From positions 30,179 through 94,178 of the forward strand of contig NZ_JADPKY010000143.1 in NCBI RefSeq assembly GCF_023074185.1: a stretch of DNA of 64,000 bases, given 5' to 3'. The stretch's first letter is position 1. Each line of letters opens with the position of its first letter. Positions 16,330 to 26,198 of this stretch are shown here, in pieces. The notes under the pieces were generated by a model. That model saw nothing but the letters and a program-made list of their open reading frames with translations. It was not told the DNA's origin and searched no databases. Both the position numbers and the translations under genes were made by a program. Source of the stretch: Bradyrhizobium sp. 132 (GTDB lineage: Bacteria; Pseudomonadota; Alphaproteobacteria; Rhizobiales; Xanthobacteraceae).

Positions 16330-16353
16330 GGCTTTTCGCTCGAAGGCGCCGGC

Positions 16354-16668
16354 TCAGGCAACGTGCCGCGAGATACTGCTGTTGCCGCTCTTGCCCATGT
16401 CGAGTTCGATCTCGCGTGGCAGCTCGACGATGGTCTCGGGATGCTGTCCGTTTTCGAATAGCGCATATTTGATGGCCTGCGCGCGGCTGACGAACAGGCC
16501 GCCATAGAGGCCGTTCTGCTCCTGCGCGATCCAATGGCCGCGACTGTTCCTGCCAATGAAGACGATGGTGGAAGGCGCGCTGCACGAGGGAGGTTCGATG
16601 AGTTTCACTTCGATATTCCTTCTGATCGCTACAGGTGGCGGCAGCATTGACCGCGCCTGCAGACTCAA
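16354..16668 (-). CDS. Conserved small protein with FIGRN/GGLF motif (paralogue 2)
   Basis: Up to 104 residues. The start is uncertain: TTG at 16668 behind AAGGAA, ATG at 16647 or GTG at 16608 behind GAAGGAA. The core IVFIGRNSRGHWIAQEQNG then GGLFVSRAQAIKYALFENG matches the paralogue at 14672. The end (PREIELDMGKSG) is acidic/polar. It lies 24 bases upstream of the DapA-like gene on the same strand and may be co-transcribed with it. A half-copy of the 19-base upstream motif (CTTATGAGAT) is at 16712-16721, about 45 bases before the TTG. The function is unknown. Confidence 0.65.
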   Translation of the reverse strand: MSLQARSMLPPPVAIRRNIEVKLIEPPSCSAPSTIVFIGRNSRGHWIAQEQNGLYGGLFVSRAQAIKYALFENGQHPETIVELPREIELDMGKSGNSSISRHVA

Positions 16669-16763
16669 TATCTTTCCTTGCGAATATGATTTCGAGGGAG
16701 CCCACGCGACGATCTCATAAGAAGGTCAGAAAGGCGTGAGCCCGCCGAACCCGTCAGGCCGCT

Positions 16764-17231
16764 CTAGCCGAAATTGTCACAGACGACAGGTTCGTAAAGC
16801 GGATCCAGCGGCGCACGAACAGAAGGAACGCTGGGCCGTGACATCTCCGCGGCCAATGCCTGGGCCTCGACGAAGGCCGACAGCAGGGCCAACGAAAGAT
16901 CCGCGTGGCGCGCTTCGACCGCGGCGTCCAGCCAGTCCGGCAGCTCGCGCTCGCGCGAGAGCGCGCAGTGCCACTCGCCCTCGTCATAGGCGATGCGGCG
17001 GACCTGCCACGTCGGCAGCTCGAGCTCCATCAGTGCCAGTGCGGCATCGGCCCAGGCTTCCGCGTCGAGCAGTCGCATGACGCGCGCGGTGCGGCCGTTT
17101 TGTCCAAGCGAGGGGAAGTGCCGACAGGCGTGGTCGATGATCTCGAGCATCAACGGTCGCGTCATTGCGTGCGCATCGCGCAGGCGTTCGCTGAACGAAG
17201 ATGGATCGTAATGTCGGAGTGCGGCGGTCAT
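16764..17231 (-). CDS. Conserved hypothetical protein, 155 residues
   Basis: ATG at 17231 with GAGGCCT-type purines upstream. The product is soluble, mostly alpha-helical, rich in Ala, Leu and Arg, with no signal peptide or membrane segment. The middle part (RVMRLLDAEAWADAALALME, WHCALSRERELPDWLDAAVE, HADLSLALLSAFVEA) looks like repeated helical hairpins. I do not recognise a domain. The 19-base motif copy 2 lies 93 bases upstream and points to this gene, tying it to the gene at 15092 and to the kdp leader. Coding composition matches its neighbours. Confidence 0.65.
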   Translation of the reverse strand: MTAALRHYDPSSFSERLRDAHAMTRPLMLEIIDHACRHFPSLGQNGRTARVMRLLDAEAWADAALALMELELPTWQVRRIAYDEGEWHCALSRERELPDWLDAAVEARHADLSLALLSAFVEAQALAAEMSRPSVPSVRAPLDPLYEPVVCDNFG

Positions 17232-17324
17232 GTTCAGGCCTCCTGGAATTGGTGTCGGTCAGTCGGCCGGCATGCCCAAGATGGCTGGAAGCACGTTTGA
17301 AAACGAGATGAGGAGCGGGCGAGA

Positions 17325-17343
17325 GATATAAGCATTTCATAAG
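17325..17343 (-). promoter_or_regulatory. Conserved 19-base upstream motif, copy 2
   Basis: The minus strand reads CTTATGAAATGCTTATATC, 15 of 19 identical to copy 1. It lies 93 bases before the start of the 155-residue gene at 17231. Confidence 0.5.
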
Positions 17344-17575
17344 TGTGCGTATGCCTCCGGGTAAGAGGCAAAAGACAGCGCTCATTCTCGACTGTCATCT
17401 CCACCGAAGGTGAAGGCTTATAGAAACCAGCATTTTGAAAAGACCTTCCCCACAGTCTGCCTTAAGGATCGGTAGCGATGGTGACAGTGGATCGCGTCGC
17501 TGCGCCACCTGCCCGGAAAGACCGCCTGGAATGCGTTGTCAGTGTCGCATGGCCGCTGGCGAAGACGTGCCGGCC

Positions 17576-17594
17576 TTTATGAGATTCCTATAAC
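17576..17594 (+). promoter_or_regulatory. Conserved 19-base upstream motif, copy 3
   Basis: The plus strand reads TTTATGAGATTCCTATAAC. The core TTATGAGATTCCTATAA is an imperfect palindrome. It lies 165 bases upstream of the first small frame of the kdp region, facing it. It has the same spacing as copies 1 and 2, so all three probably bind the same factor. Confidence 0.5.
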
Positions 17595-17759
17595 TTCGCC
17601 ATAGGCTTCATCTCGAAAATCTATGTACGCGGTGGCACTTCAGCACGGTGAAAGTCCCGGCCGGGCGCAGACACCCGTTGCATTCGCGCGGAGCAAGCAG
17701 CCTGCCGGCATCCAGAGATTGGTTACGCCGGATATCGTCTAGCAATAAGGAGTATCGCC

Positions 17760-17843
17760 ATGATGGACATTCTGATGCTGGGGCTGGGCTTCGCCTTCTT
17801 CGCCCTCGCGATCGGTTACACCTACGCCTGCGAACGGCTGTGA
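17760..17843 (+). CDS. 27-residue membrane peptide upstream of kdpF
   Basis: ATG at 17760 (a second ATG follows directly) behind a strong AAGGAG. The peptide MMDILMLGLGFAFFALAIGY ends TYACERL: one transmembrane helix with a short charged C-terminal tail. It lies 11 bases before kdpF. Similar tiny frames precede kdp operons in other proteobacteria to my knowledge; an accessory role in KdpFABC assembly or leader-peptide control is inference. Confidence 0.65.
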   Translation: MMDILMLGLGFAFFALAIGYTYACERL

Positions 17844-17854
17844 GGGAGCGGACC

Positions 17855-17944
17855 ATGATTTTCGATTATGCGCTCGCCGGCACCGTCTCGTTTGGTCTCC
17901 TGATCTACCTCACTTACGCGCTGCTTCGGCCTGAACGGTTCTGA
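17855..17944 (+). CDS. kdpF: Potassium-transporting ATPase small subunit KdpF
   Basis: 29 residues from the ATG at 17855, with GAGGGAG upstream. The sequence MIFDYALAGTVSFGLLIYLT ending YALLRPERF has the single helix and the L-x-P-E-x-F tail typical of KdpF. KdpF is a lipid-like stabiliser of the KdpABC complex in the inner membrane. It lies in the usual position before kdpA, separated by 112 bases that may hold another micro-frame. Confidence 0.88.
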   Translation: MIFDYALAGTVSFGLLIYLTYALLRPERF

Positions 17945-18051
17945 CCGTACTGCTTCTCCTCGAATTGCTACTGGCGGACGCCGTGCTCGTCGCCTGCCTG
18001 CTCTCGGTGCTCCTGCCGCTTATGCGCCGGGCACCAAGCCTGAAGGGTTGA
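17941..18051 (+). CDS. Candidate CTG-initiated micropeptide between kdpF and kdpA
   Basis: A 36-codon frame starts with CTG at 17941, which overlaps the kdpF stop as CTGA (the same geometry as ATGA coupling), and ends with TGA at 18049-18051, six bases before the kdpA ATG. The peptide is almost entirely hydrophobic (LLLLELLLADAVLVACLLSV) with a basic end (MRRAPSLKG), a credible single-span membrane peptide. No ATG, GTG or ribosome site supports it, so it is a hypothesis: either a coupled non-ATG micropeptide or a noncoding spacer. Confidence 0.3.
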   Translation: MTVLLLLELLLADAVLVACLLSVLLPLMRRAPSLKG

Positions 18052-18056
18052 TTTCC

Positions 18057-19760
18057 ATGACTATGATCGGTTGGCTCCAGATCATTCTCTTCTGCGTCAT
18101 TATCGTCGCGCTCGCAAAGCCGCTCGGCTGGTACATGACGCGCGTGTTCAATGGCGAGCGGACGTTCCTGTCGCCGGTGCTGCGCCCCATCGAGGCCGGC
18201 ATCTACTGGTTCTCCGGCGTTGACGAGAAGCGCGAGCAGCATTGGCTGACTTACACGGTCGCCATATTGCTGTTCCACGTCGGCGGATTCCTCATCATCT
18301 ACGGCGTGATGCGGCTTCAGGCCGTGCTGCCGTTCAATCCGGCGGGACAGGGGGCGGTGGCCGAGGATCTGTCCTTCAACACCGCAATCTCGTTCATCAC
18401 CAACACCAACTGGCAGAACTACGGCGGCGAAAGCACGCTGTCCTATCTCGTACAGATGCTCGGCCTGACGCACCAGAACTTCCTGTCGGCGGCAACCGGC
18501 ATCGCGCTGGCGGTGGCTTTGATCCGCGGCTTCTCACGCGCCTCGGCGCGCACTGTCGGCAATTTCTGGGTCGACGTTACCCGCACGACACTCTACGTAT
18601 TGCTGCCAATCTGTGTCGTCTACACGCTGTTCCTGGTGTGGCAGGGCATGCCGCAGACGCTCGGCGATTATGTCGAGGCGACCACGCTCGAAGGCGCCAA
18701 GCAGACCATCGCGGTCGGGCCGGTCGCCTCGCAGGTCGCGATCAAGATGCTGGGCACCAATGGCGGCGGCTTCTTCAACGCCAATGCCGCGCATCCCTTC
18801 GAGAATCCGACCGCGCTGTCGAACTTCATCCAGATGCTGTCGATTTTCGCGCTCGGCGCTGCGCTCACCAACGTGTTCGGTCGCATGGTCGGCAACCAGC
18901 GCCAGGGCTGGGCGATTCTCTCCGTGATGGGCGTGCTGTTCCTCGCCGGTGTCGCCGTCACCTATTGGGCCGAAGCCAACGGTACCTCGACGCTGCATGC
19001 GCTCGGCCTGACCGGGGGCAACATGGAGGGCAAGGAGGTGCGCTTCGGCATCGTCGCGTCCTCGCTGTTCGCCGTGATCACGACGGCGGCGTCCTGCGGG
19101 GCGGTCAACGCGATGCATGACAGCTTCACCGCGCTCGGCGGCATGATTCCGTTGATCAACATGCAGCTCGGCGAGATCATCGTCGGCGGCGTCGGCGCTG
19201 GCCTTTACGGCATGCTGCTGTTTGTGGTGCTCGCGATCTTCGTGGCGGGCCTGATGGTCGGCCGCACGCCGGAATATGTCGGCAAGAAGATCGAGGCGCG
19301 TGAGGTCAAGATGGCGATGCTCGCGATCCTGGTGCTGCCGCTGATGTATCTCGGCTGGACCGCGGTCGGCGTGGTCTATCCGGCGGCGGTCGCCTCGATG
19401 GCGAATGCCGGACCGCACGGCTTCACCGAAGTGCTCTACGCCTTCACCTCGGCGACCGGCAACAACGGCTCGGCCTTCGCGGGCCTCACCGGCAACACGT
19501 TATTCTACAACCTTACGCTGGCAAGCGCGATGTTCGTCGGCCGCTTCTTCATGATCGTCCCTGCGATGGCGATTGCGGGCTCGCTGGCCGCCAAGAAATC
19601 GATCGCGCCGTCGGCGGGCACATTCCCGACCACGGGCGGACTGTTTGTCGGGCTTGTCGTCGGCGTGATCCTGATCATCGGCGGCCTGACTTTTTTCCCG
19701 GCGCTCGCGCTCGGCCCGATCGTCGAGCATCTGGCGATGAACGCCGGTAACCTGTTCTGA
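18057..19760 (+). CDS. kdpA: Potassium-transporting ATPase subunit KdpA
   Basis: 567 residues from the ATG at 18057; a TTG at 18048 is an alternative. About ten membrane helices. K+-selectivity loop sequences are visible: NTAISFITNTNWQNYGGEST, MLGTNGGGFFNANAAHPFENP, and FTSATGNNGSAFAGL near the C-terminus, as in the superfamily of K+ transporters. KdpA is the potassium-binding and translocating subunit of the KdpFABC P-type ATPase, induced under K+ limitation. kdpB follows after 17 bases. Confidence 0.97.
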   Translation: MTMIGWLQIILFCVIIVALAKPLGWYMTRVFNGERTFLSPVLRPIEAGIYWFSGVDEKREQHWLTYTVAILLFHVGGFLIIYGVMRLQAVLPFNPAGQGAVAEDLSFNTAISFITNTNWQNYGGESTLSYLVQMLGLTHQNFLSAATGIALAVALIRGFSRASARTVGNFWVDVTRTTLYVLLPICVVYTLFLVWQGMPQTLGDYVEATTLEGAKQTIAVGPVASQVAIKMLGTNGGGFFNANAAHPFENPTALSNFIQMLSIFALGAALTNVFGRMVGNQRQGWAILSVMGVLFLAGVAVTYWAEANGTSTLHALGLTGGNMEGKEVRFGIVASSLFAVITTAASCGAVNAMHDSFTALGGMIPLINMQLGEIIVGGVGAGLYGMLLFVVLAIFVAGLMVGRTPEYVGKKIEAREVKMAMLAILVLPLMYLGWTAVGVVYPAAVASMANAGPHGFTEVLYAFTSATGNNGSAFAGLTGNTLFYNLTLASAMFVGRFFMIVPAMAIAGSLAAKKSIAPSAGTFPTTGGLFVGLVVGVILIIGGLTFFPALALGPIVEHLAMNAGNLF

Positions 19761-19777
19761 TTGTTGGAGCGACCTCC

Positions 19778-21892
<2,115 letters not shown>

Positions 21893-21895
21893 CCC

Positions 21896-21981
21896 CGTCA
21901 TTGCGAGGAGCGAAGCGACGAAGCAATCCAGACTGCCTCTGCGGAAAGACTCTGGATTGCTTCGCTTCGCTCGCAATGACG
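21896..21981. repeat. Interspersed palindromic repeat between kdpB and kdpC
   Basis: Left arm 21896-21932 and right arm 21951-21981 are complementary over nearly their full length with two 3-base bulges (for example GAAGCAATCCAGA pairs with TCTGGATTGCTTC, and CGTCATTGCGA with TCGCAATGACG). The loop is 18 bases. It is a REP-like element of the type seen repeatedly in Bradyrhizobium-like genomes. In RNA it would form a long stem inside the operon and could affect transcript stability or kdpB:kdpC ratios. Confidence 0.85.
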
Positions 21982-22000
21982 GAAGAAATAGGAGAAACAC

Positions 22001-22606
22001 ATGCTCAGAGAAATACGCCCCGCCATCGTCCTCCTGCTGGTGCTCACCGTCATCACGGGTCTGGCCTATCCGCTCGCAATGACGCCTATTGCCGGCGCGC
22101 TCTTCCCCGCACGGGCGCAGGGCAGCCTGATCGAGAAGGACGGCAAGGTCGTTGGCTCCGCCCTGATCGGGCAGGAGTTCAAGGACGACAAGTACTTCCA
22201 CGGCCGTCCCTCGGCGACGTTGGCGCCAGACCCGAATGATTCGACCAAGACGGTGCCGGCACCCTACAACGCGGCCAATTCGGGCGGATCCAATCTCGGT
22301 CCGACCAGCAAGGCGTTGGCGGACCGGCTGAAGGAAGACGTGGACAAGCTCAGGGGCGAGAATTCCAACGCCGCGGTGCCGGTGGACCTGGTGACCACTT
22401 CGGCCAGCGGTCTCGACCCGGACATCTCGCCGGAGGCGGCACAATTCCAGGTACCGCGCGTCGCCAAGGCCCGAAATATGCCGGAGGACACGTTGAAGCA
22501 GCTGGTGGCCTCCGCGACCCAAGGTCGTTTGCTCGGCCTGCTTGGCGAACCCCGCGTTAACGTATTGGCGCTGAACCTCGCGCTCGATCGCGTGGCCGCG
22601 AAGTAG
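22001..22606 (+). CDS. kdpC: Potassium-transporting ATPase subunit KdpC
   Basis: 201 residues. One N-terminal membrane helix (IVLLLVLTVITGLAYPLAMT) is followed by a periplasmic domain with GSALIGQEFKDDKYFHGRPS, ANSGGSNLGPTSKALADRL, and VPVDLVTTSASGLDPDISPE-AA-QFQVPRVAKAR, the KdpC signatures. AGGAGAAACAC precedes the ATG. KdpC stabilises the KdpA-KdpB contact. kdpD begins 40 bases later. Confidence 0.96.
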   Translation: MLREIRPAIVLLLVLTVITGLAYPLAMTPIAGALFPARAQGSLIEKDGKVVGSALIGQEFKDDKYFHGRPSATLAPDPNDSTKTVPAPYNAANSGGSNLGPTSKALADRLKEDVDKLRGENSNAAVPVDLVTTSASGLDPDISPEAAQFQVPRVAKARNMPEDTLKQLVASATQGRLLGLLGEPRVNVLALNLALDRVAAK

Positions 22607-22646
22607 CCGTCTAGGCTCGTGGCATCAGGGTGATTATACTGGCACC

Positions 22647-25370
22647 ATGGTCCGAGAGCGCCGCGATCCCGAACAACGTCCGTCGCCCGAGGCGCTGCTG
22701 GAAGCAGCGCGCAGGGAGGAGAGTGCGAGCGGCAAGCTGAAGATCTTCGTCGGCGCCGCTCCCGGCGTCGGAAAGACCTATGAGATGCTGCAAAGCGCAC
22801 ATGCCAGGCGCAAGGCTGGCATCGATGTCGTGGTCGGCTTCGTCGAGACCCATGGCCGCGCCGAGACCGAGGCGCTGGTGCGCGGACTGGAGGTGATCCC
22901 GCGCAAGAAGCTCGACTATCGCGGCCAGATGGTCGAGGAGATGGACCTCGATGCCGTGATCGAGCGCCGGCCGAAAATCGCGCTGGTCGACGAGCTCGCC
23001 CACACCAACGGTCCCCTTTGCCGCCATCCCAAGCGCTATCTCGACGTCGAGGAGCTGCTGTCACACGGCATCGACGTCTATACCGCCGTCAACATCCAGC
23101 ACATCGAGAGCCTGAACGACGTCGTTGCCCAGATCACCCATGTGCGGGTGCGCGAGACAGTGCCGGATTCCATATTCGACCGCGCCGACGCGATCGAGCT
23201 GATCGACCTCACGCCCGACGATTTGATCCAGCGCCTGAAGGAAGGCAAGGTCTATGTTCCCAAGCAGGCGGAGCGGGCGCTGGAGCATTATTTCTCGCCG
23301 GGCAACCTCACCGCGCTGCGCGAGCTCGCTTTGCGGCGCACGGCCGAACGGGTCGACGAGCAACTTCTCAGTCACATGCAGGCGAATGCGATCTCGGGCC
23401 CCTGGGCCGCCAGCGAGCGCATCCTCGTCTGCGTCAGCGAAGATCCGCGCGCGGCTGGCCTCGTGCGTTACACCAAACGGCTCGCCGACCGGCTGCACGC
23501 GCCGTTCACCGCGGTTTCGATCGAGACGCGGCGGTCCCTGCAATTGTCGGATGAGCAGCGCGATCGGCTGGCCGACACGCTCCGGCTCGCGGAATCGCTC
23601 GGTGGCGAGGCGCTGACGATTCCAGGCGTCGGCCGCCGCCTCGCGGACGACGTCGTCAACTTCGCGCAGGGCAACAACGTCACCCAGATCGTGATCGGCA
23701 AGTCGACGCGCTCGCGCTGGTTCGAGATGACGCGCGGCTCCGTCGTGCATGATCTGGTGCGCCGGTCCGGCAATATCAGCGTTCACGTTATTCCCGGCGA
23801 CGAGCTCACGAGCGAGCCGGCGCCGAAGACGGCGGTGCAGACGGCAGCGCGATCAGACCCGTTCGATGCCCGGCCCTATCTGAAGGCGCTCGGGATCACC
23901 GCGCTTGGTCTTGCTGCCGCCGTCGCCATCAAGCCGTATGTCGGTATCGAAAACGTTGACCTGATGTTCCTCAGCGCCGTGGTGACCGTTGCCGTGCGCC
24001 ACGGATTGTGGCCGTCGTTGCTTGCGAGTGTCGCGGCGTCGCTTTCCTACAATTTCTTCTTTCTGCCGCCGGTCTATACCTTCACGATCACCGATCCGAC
24101 CAATGTCGCGGCGTTCTTCTTCTTCATGCTGATTGCGTTCGTGGTGTCGAATGTCGCCGGGCGGGTCCGCACCCAGGCTGACACCGCGATCGGCCGCATC
24201 AGGACCACCGAGCAGCTCTACGCTTTCAGCCGCAAGCTCGCCGGCACCGGCACGCTCGACGACGTGCTGTGGGCGACCGCCTACCAGATCGCGCTGATGC
24301 TGAAAGTCCGTGTGGTGCTGCTGCTGCCGGAGGAAGGCCTGCTCACGGTGAAATCAGGCTATCCGCCCGAGGACGATCTCGATCAGGCTGACCTTGCCGC
24401 CGCCAACTGGGCCTGCAGCAACGACCGCCCCGCAGGCCGCGGCTCGGACACGTTGCCGGGCGCAAAACGGCTGTTCCTGCCGATGCGCACCGGGCGCGGC
24501 CCGATCGGCGTCATCGGCATCGACAACGACCGCACCGGCCCGTTGCTGACCCCGGACCAGCGCCGCCTGCTCGATGCGCTGGTCGACCAGGGTGCGCTGG
24601 CGATCGAGCGCGTGCTGCTGGTTGAGGACGTCGATCGCGTCAAGCGCACCGTCGAATCCGAGCGGTTGCGTTCTGCATTGTTGACCTCGATCTCGCATGA
24701 TTTGAAGACGCCGCTCGCATCCGTGCTAGGTGCGGCCTCGACCATGCGCGATCTCGCCAGCGCGCTCTCCGACACCGAGAAGCGCGACCTGCTTGCCACG
24801 GTGATCGACGAATCCGAACGGCTCAACCGCTTCATCGCCAACCTGCTCGACATGACCAAGCTTGAATCCGGCGCCATCGTGCCCAACACCGCGTTGCACG
24901 ATCTCGGCGAGATCGTCGGCAGCGCGCTGCGGCGTGCAGCCAAGATCCTCACCGCCCACAAGGTCGAACTGGTGTTGGCCGCAGACCTTCCCATGCTCCA
25001 GCTCGATGCGGTGCTGTTCGAGCAGGTGCTGTTCAACTTGCTCGACAACGCCGCCAAATATTCGCCGCCCGACACGACGGTCTCGATCCGCAGCCGGCGC
25101 GGCGGCGATCACGTGATTCTCCAGATTGCCGACGAGGGCGACGGCATTCCGCCCGAGGAGCTCGAGAGCGTGTTCGACAAGTTCTATCGCGCGCAGAAGG
25201 GGGATCATGTCCGTCCCGGCACCGGGCTCGGGCTCGCCATCTCCCGCGGCTTCGTCGAGGCGATGCGGGGCACGATCTCGGCCGCGAATCGCAGCGACCG
25301 GAACGGTGCGGTACTGACCATCCGTCTGCCGATTCCGGTCCAGACCCAGGCATTGGACACCGCTGCATGA
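22647..25370 (+). CDS. kdpD: Sensor histidine kinase KdpD
   Basis: 907 residues. Order of domains: KdpD N-terminal domain (about 20-230) with the Walker-like FVGAAPGVGKTYEML; universal-stress-protein domain (about 250-370); DUF4118 four-helix membrane region (about 405-500) with FLSAVVTVAVRHGLWPSL; GAF-like domain (about 530-660); HisKA with the phospho-acceptor His684 in SISHDLKTPLASVLG; and HATPase with NLLDNAAKYSPP and GTGLGLAISRG. It senses K+ limitation, turgor and ionic strength and phosphorylates KdpE. Its stop overlaps the kdpE start (ATGA), so the two are coupled. Confidence 0.96.
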   Translation: MVRERRDPEQRPSPEALLEAARREESASGKLKIFVGAAPGVGKTYEMLQSAHARRKAGIDVVVGFVETHGRAETEALVRGLEVIPRKKLDYRGQMVEEMDLDAVIERRPKIALVDELAHTNGPLCRHPKRYLDVEELLSHGIDVYTAVNIQHIESLNDVVAQITHVRVRETVPDSIFDRADAIELIDLTPDDLIQRLKEGKVYVPKQAERALEHYFSPGNLTALRELALRRTAERVDEQLLSHMQANAISGPWAASERILVCVSEDPRAAGLVRYTKRLADRLHAPFTAVSIETRRSLQLSDEQRDRLADTLRLAESLGGEALTIPGVGRRLADDVVNFAQGNNVTQIVIGKSTRSRWFEMTRGSVVHDLVRRSGNISVHVIPGDELTSEPAPKTAVQTAARSDPFDARPYLKALGITALGLAAAVAIKPYVGIENVDLMFLSAVVTVAVRHGLWPSLLASVAASLSYNFFFLPPVYTFTITDPTNVAAFFFFMLIAFVVSNVAGRVRTQADTAIGRIRTTEQLYAFSRKLAGTGTLDDVLWATAYQIALMLKVRVVLLLPEEGLLTVKSGYPPEDDLDQADLAAANWACSNDRPAGRGSDTLPGAKRLFLPMRTGRGPIGVIGIDNDRTGPLLTPDQRRLLDALVDQGALAIERVLLVEDVDRVKRTVESERLRSALLTSISHDLKTPLASVLGAASTMRDLASALSDTEKRDLLATVIDESERLNRFIANLLDMTKLESGAIVPNTALHDLGEIVGSALRRAAKILTAHKVELVLAADLPMLQLDAVLFEQVLFNLLDNAAKYSPPDTTVSIRSRRGGDHVILQIADEGDGIPPEELESVFDKFYRAQKGDHVRPGTGLGLAISRGFVEAMRGTISAANRSDRNGAVLTIRLPIPVQTQALDTAA

Positions 25371-26056
25371 GTGCTGCCCCGATCAAGGTGCTGGTCATCG
25401 ACGACGAGCCGCCGATCCGCAAATTGCTGCGGATGGGACTCTCGACGCAAGGCTATGAGATCCTGGAGGCGTCGAACGGCAAGATGGCGCTGGAAAAGCT
25501 GGTCGAAGAACCCGCGCTGATCATTCTTGATCTCGGCCTTCCCGACATCCAGGGCCATGAGCTGCTGCGCACCATCCGGGCCCGCGATGAAGCTGTGCCG
25601 ATCGTGGTGCTGTCGAGCCGCGGCGACGAGGCCGGCAAGGTGCAGGCGCTCGATCTCGGCGCCGACGATTACCTGACCAAACCGTTCGGTATGGACGAAC
25701 TCCTGGCACGTCTGCGCGCCGCGCTGCGGCACCAGCTTCAGGTCCAGGGCGAGCGCCCGGTGTTCCGCACTGCTGACCTCTCCGTCGATCTGGTGCGCCG
25801 CATCGTCAAGGTCGGCGAGCGGGACGTCAAACTGTCGCCGAAAGAATACGATCTCCTGCGCGTGCTGGTGCAGCACGCCGGCAAGGTACTAACCCATCGC
25901 TTCCTGCTTAGGGAGCTCTGGGACGAATTGACGGATGCGCAATACCTGCGCGTCTATGTCCGCCAGCTCCGCCAGAAGATCGAGGCCGATCCGGAACGGC
26001 CGCAATATGTGCTGACGGAGACCGGGATCGGATATCGGCTAAGGGCGGGGGATTGA
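25367..26056 (+). CDS. kdpE: Response regulator KdpE
   Basis: 229 residues, OmpR family. The receiver domain has VLVIDDEPPIRKLL, the phospho-acceptor Asp55 in LDLGLPD, and switch residues near VVLSSR and DYLTKPFG. The C-terminal winged helix has LSPKEYDLLRVLVQHAGKVL, LRVYVRQLRQKIE and ETGIGYRL. Phosphorylated by KdpD, it activates the kdpFABC promoter. Its ATG overlaps the kdpD stop. It ends the kdp block, followed by a palindromic repeat that may also mark the transcript end. Confidence 0.96.
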   Translation: MSAAPIKVLVIDDEPPIRKLLRMGLSTQGYEILEASNGKMALEKLVEEPALIILDLGLPDIQGHELLRTIRARDEAVPIVVLSSRGDEAGKVQALDLGADDYLTKPFGMDELLARLRAALRHQLQVQGERPVFRTADLSVDLVRRIVKVGERDVKLSPKEYDLLRVLVQHAGKVLTHRFLLRELWDELTDAQYLRVYVRQLRQKIEADPERPQYVLTETGIGYRLRAGD

Positions 26057-26070
26057 CTTTCTATCCTCTT

Positions 26071-26171
26071 CCTGAGGAGCGCGGAACGCGCGTCTCGAAG
26101 AATGAAGGCCTGACTGCAACAGCGAGGCCTGCATGGTTCGAGACGGCGCTTCGCGCCTCCTCACCATGAGG
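26071..26171. repeat. Interspersed palindromic repeat after kdpE
   Basis: Left part 26071-26110 (CCTGAGGAGCGCGGAACGCG ... GAATGAAGGCC) and right part 26123-26171 (GAGGCCTGCATGGTTCGAGA ... CACCATGAGG) are largely complementary. This is a different family from the element at 21896. It occupies most of the gap between kdpE and the convergent ku gene. Confidence 0.7.
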
Positions 26172-26198
26172 GGAGAGAGTGAGGCGCGCGGCGAAGAG

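Larger units (their letters stand above)
17232..17759. other. 528-base intergenic region before the kdp genes
   Basis: Divergent region between the 155-residue gene (minus) and the kdp leader (plus). It holds two of the three 19-base motifs, one pointing each way (17325-17343 minus, 17576-17594 plus). The rest has no convincing reading frame or terminator. The kdp promoter must lie here or just downstream. Confidence 0.6.
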
